From the NCBI GenBank assembly GCA_946183715.1, contig CAMHDB010000113.1, forward strand, positions 1-6,378: a DNA stretch of 6,378 nt, written 5' to 3'. Below the pieces are notes generated by a model. The model was not told where the DNA came from. It did not search any database and saw only the letters and a list, made by a program, of their open reading frames with translations. The translations under genes and the position numbers were made by a program. How positions within the stretch are numbered: the first letter of the stretch is position 1; each line of letters starts with the position of its first letter. The stretch comes from an uncultured Oscillibacter sp. GTDB lineage: Bacteria; Bacillota; Clostridia; Oscillospirales; Oscillospiraceae. Of this stretch, positions 5,936 through 6,378 are shown one piece after another.

Positions 5936-6378
5936 TTACACGTCGAGGAAGCGCCGGATTGCGGTCAGACTGCCGCCGATACCGACGAGCATGCCCGTGA
6001 CGAGGAAACTGCCGAGCACGGGGAGCCAAATCCGCCCGAACGGGAGGATTTCAAAGAGGCGTTGCGCGTCGTTGCTCGCGATAGCCCCGGTCACGGCGGA
6101 GTAGAGGAGAAACTGTAAGAGGAACGCCACGCCGGAGGCGGTAATGCCCATGAGGAAGCCTTCGTAGACGAACGGCCAGCGGATAAAGGCGTTGGTCGCG
6201 CCGACAATCTTCATAATTGCGATTTCCTCTTTGCGGTCGTAGGTCGTCAGGCGGATGGTGTTCGAGATGATGAACACGGAGACCACGAACAGTACGCCGA
6301 TGAGGGCCGCGCTGACGATTCCCGCCACGTTGCGCACGGTGACAATGCCGCTTGCCATTTCTTCGTAGTAGGTGACTT
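5936..6378 (-). CDS. ftsX: FtsX, cell-division ABC transporter permease (C-terminal part)
   Basis: FtsX is the membrane subunit of the FtsEX complex. It couples FtsE ATPase activity in the cytoplasm to peptidoglycan hydrolases outside. The visible 147 or so residues are the C-terminal half of a protein usually near 300 long. The frame stays open to the right edge, reading VTYYEE before the methionine at 6358, so that methionine is internal. Three membrane segments are visible: AGIVSAALIGVLFVVSVFII, a segment around FLLQFLLYSAV, and one around LGSFLVTGMLVGIGG. Between the first two is the cytoplasmic DRKEEIAIMKIVGATNAFIRWPFVYEG-type loop, shared by FtsX/MacB permeases, which contacts the ATPase. 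The TAA stop is followed after 58 bases by the M23 hydrolase, its likely partner. FtsE is expected just beyond the right edge. No terminator is evident between the two genes. Confidence 0.93.
   Translation of the reverse strand, partial: VTYYEEMASGIVTVRNVAGIVSAALIGVLFVVSVFIISNTIRLTTYDRKEEIAIMKIVGATNAFIRWPFVYEGFLMGITASGVAFLLQFLLYSAVTGAIASNDAQRLFEILPFGRIWLPVLGSFLVTGMLVGIGGSLTAIRRFLDV

Noticed and set aside
6356..6358. ATG at 6358 as the start of a short membrane protein.
   Set aside because: The frame is open to the right edge and the sequence before the methionine (VTYYEE) fits FtsX, so this is an internal residue of a truncated gene.

Overview
The window looks like chromosomal DNA from a high-GC member of the Clostridia (Bacillota). 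This rests on the gene types and signals rather than on a database match. There is an MtaB-type (YqeV-like) tRNA methylthiotransferase, a PcsB-type coiled-coil peptidoglycan hydrolase behind ftsX, strong Shine-Dalgarno sequences (AAGGAG, GGAGG, AGGAGGGG), sigma-A type promoters, and what is probably a clostridial structured noncoding RNA. Coding sequence is GC-rich throughout, and no mobile element or phage gene is visible.

Layout from left to right. (1) 1-255, minus strand: a promoter with a perfect TATAAT box drives a leftward transcript that lacks a usable ORF but is dense in short perfect hairpins. It is read as a structured ncRNA, with the raiA motif as my best but unproven guess, and it runs to or past the left edge. 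(2) 261-1633, minus strand: mtaB, ending in a hairpin just ahead of the ncRNA promoter. (3) 1634-1730: a compact divergent promoter region with overlapping promoters for mtaB and for the gene to its right. (4) 1731-2870, plus strand: a class I (NifS/IscS-like) cysteine desulfurase. (5) 2874-4484, minus strand: a polytopic membrane protein of the GtrII-like glucosyltransferase type, whose stop lies three bases from the desulfurase stop. (6) 4514-4550: a 10-bp-stem hairpin. (7) 4555-5877, minus strand: a secreted PcsB-like coiled-coil protein with an intact M23 metallopeptidase domain. (8) 5936-6378, minus strand: the C-terminal half of ftsX, cut by the right edge.

Two functional groups emerge. 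The right side is a cell-wall module. FtsX, presumably with FtsE beyond the edge, would gate the exported M23 hydrolase during division or elongation, and the downstream membrane glycosyltransferase may decorate a surface polymer. The middle is a sulfur/tRNA module. MtaB inserts a methylthio group into t6A37 of ANN-decoding tRNAs and carries two Fe-S clusters, while the divergent cysteine desulfurase could supply the sulfur for clusters and thiolation. The link between those two genes is inferred from adjacency only.

The least ordinary item is the ncRNA at the left end. No clearly new multigene system is visible.
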